The notes beneath the pieces were generated by a model, which saw nothing but the letters and a program-made list of their open reading frames with translations, made no database searches and was not told the origin of the DNA. From contig CANXME010000420.1 in the NCBI GenBank assembly GCA_948144175.1, forward strand, positions 37,287 to 101,286: 64,000 bases of DNA, in the 5' to 3' direction. Positions 62,991-64,000 of this stretch are shown in pieces. Made by a program: the position numbers and the translations under genes. The DNA is from Closterium sp. NIES-65. Taxonomy: Eukaryota; Streptophyta; Zygnematophyceae; Desmidiales; Closteriaceae. Every line of letters starts with the position of its first letter. Within the stretch, counting starts at the first letter, position 1.

Positions 62991-64000
62991 AGCCGCCTGA
63001 TCAGCCGAGAGTCGCCGGTGCCGCGGAGCCGCAGTCGCTACTGAGCTGTCCGAGCAGCCGTGTTGCCGTGTTACTGCACTACTGAGCTTGCCCGACTTGC
63101 CCTGTCTGGTGAGACCAGCGCTTCTGTCACTACACTGCCCCTGTCCTACAGTTGGTTCACTAGTCTACTGCTGTCATGGCTTCCCCTAGTGTTCTCCTTT
63201 TGACGCCGAGGGTCGAGCCATTGACTTTGAGGTTTGGGTGGGATGACCTGCAGCTCTTCTTACAGTGCGATAGGGCAGACGGTCTCTCCCTCTTTGACCT
63301 CACCTCTGGCGCCTCTCCTGCCCCTGCTGCTGATGCTGGCCCACTGTTCGCTCCCAGTGGGCCACGCGCGATGCTGCTGCACGTCTTGCTGTGCGTCGCC
63401 ACCTGCCTACCTCTGAGCGCGCGCACTTTAGTCAGTACAAGAGTGCTCACACCTTATACGACGCTGTAGTTGCGCGCTACTCTTCCCCTGCCACTGCTGC
63501 ACTGAGCCGCCTCATGCTACCGTACCTCTTTCCTGACCTTGCTGCCTTTCCCACAGTCGCTGACCTCGTTACGCACCTCCGCACTAGTGACACTCGCTAC
63601 CGCGCCGCACTTCCTGCTGAGTTCTGCGCCAAGAATCCCCCCCCATGTACATCATTCTCTATTATATAGTCACTCGCCTCCCTGACTCCCTTCGCGTAGT
63701 CAGGGACCACTTCCTCTCAGTCTGACCCACCACTCTCACTGTTGACCTCCTAGAGAAGGCCCTCCTCGCAGCGGAGAAGAGCATAGTCGCTGTAGGAGCC
63801 TCTCGTGGTGACCCTCGCACCCCCATCTTTGAGGGTGTTCCCCTTCCCCCCTGTTGCCTCTGTCGCCTCTGCTGCTGCGGCCAACCTCGTTGGTCTTGAG
63901 TCGGTCGGTGCGGCGTCTGCCCTAGCGGAGACGCCGCTCTGGCAAGGGCAAGGGGGGCAAGGGCGCGGGTGGGGCTAGCAGGGGTGGTGGAGGTGGCGGA

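Larger units (their letters stand above)
62024..64000 (+). mobile_element. Copia B copy 6, cut by the window end
   Basis: A 121-bp LTR (62024-62144, TGTCAAAATTATAAATTG ... CACATTTTCTCA), PBS TGGTATCGAGCAGG, a leader hairpin (62158-62172), CTAGGGCCCACC, a GC-rich repeat leader, then a gag start near 63177 (MASPSVLLLTPRV ... CDRADGLSLFDLTSGASPAP) and further gag sequence with an emerging Gly-rich stretch at the window edge. Inserted into the integrase region of Copia D. The left flank is GACCG; the right flank lies outside. The visible part looks broken in a few places. Confidence 0.88.

Overview
This 64 kb window is an LTR-retrotransposon graveyard. I found no convincing host gene, no intact tRNA or rRNA gene and no CRISPR array. 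The sequence is eukaryotic: Copia (Pseudoviridae-type) and chromodomain Gypsy elements, primer-binding sites matching the 3' end of initiator-Met tRNA (TGGTATCAGAGC and variants), 5-bp target duplications and polypurine tracts. A plant-like (green-lineage) genome is the most natural reading, but the species cannot be settled from the sequence.

Layout. 1-5.2 kb: minus-strand Copia remnant (family E) cut by the window edge, with an LTR at 4981-5236. 5.4-7.26 kb: a non-coding LTR element (LARD/TRIM type) with TSD ATCTC. 7.3-8.0 kb: LTR relics. 8.1-16.3 kb: minus-strand Copia remnant (family C), interrupted by a solo LTR (8788-8916) and a short plus-strand Copia B copy (10145-12998). 16292-23146: Copia A copy 1, with indistinguishable 1093-bp LTRs, one 1526-codon frame and TSD GTGCT. 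23.5-46.0 kb: a four-layer nest. The oldest layer is a plus-strand Copia B remnant. It was split by a minus-strand Copia B (24404-45087), which was split by a Gypsy chromovirus (27470-40669), which received both Copia A copy 2 (28384-35237) and a second LARD (39104-40356). 46.25-49.5 kb: another minus-strand Copia B, tail-to-tail with the first. 49982-57046: an older plus-strand Copia B with two nested solo LTRs. 57152 onward: Copia D, split by a tandem miniature LTR element (59977-60581) and by a further Copia B (62024 to the window end). Short AT-rich stretches (5237-5398, 49491-49981, 57052-57151) are the best candidates for host background.

How it fits together. Autonomous Copia and Gypsy families supply gag, protease, integrase and RT-RNase H. 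Two kinds of non-coding element (LARDs and a SMART-like miniature) carry only LTRs, a PBS and a polypurine tract, and presumably borrow that machinery. LTR divergence, counted by eye, falls in the same order as the nesting: about 2.3% for the split Copia B, 1.6% for the Gypsy, and none seen for Copia A and LARD 2.

Most unusual feature. At 59977-60581 an array LTR-internal-LTR-internal-LTR with an exact 233-bp period sits between one pair of GACCC duplications. Its outer LTRs are almost identical while the middle one is diverged, so the whole array seems to have moved as a unit. Each LTR/PBS junction can fold into three consecutive stem-loops laid out like tRNA D, anticodon and T arms, with one compensatory base-pair change between the two units. 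I consider this the best candidate for an undescribed system.
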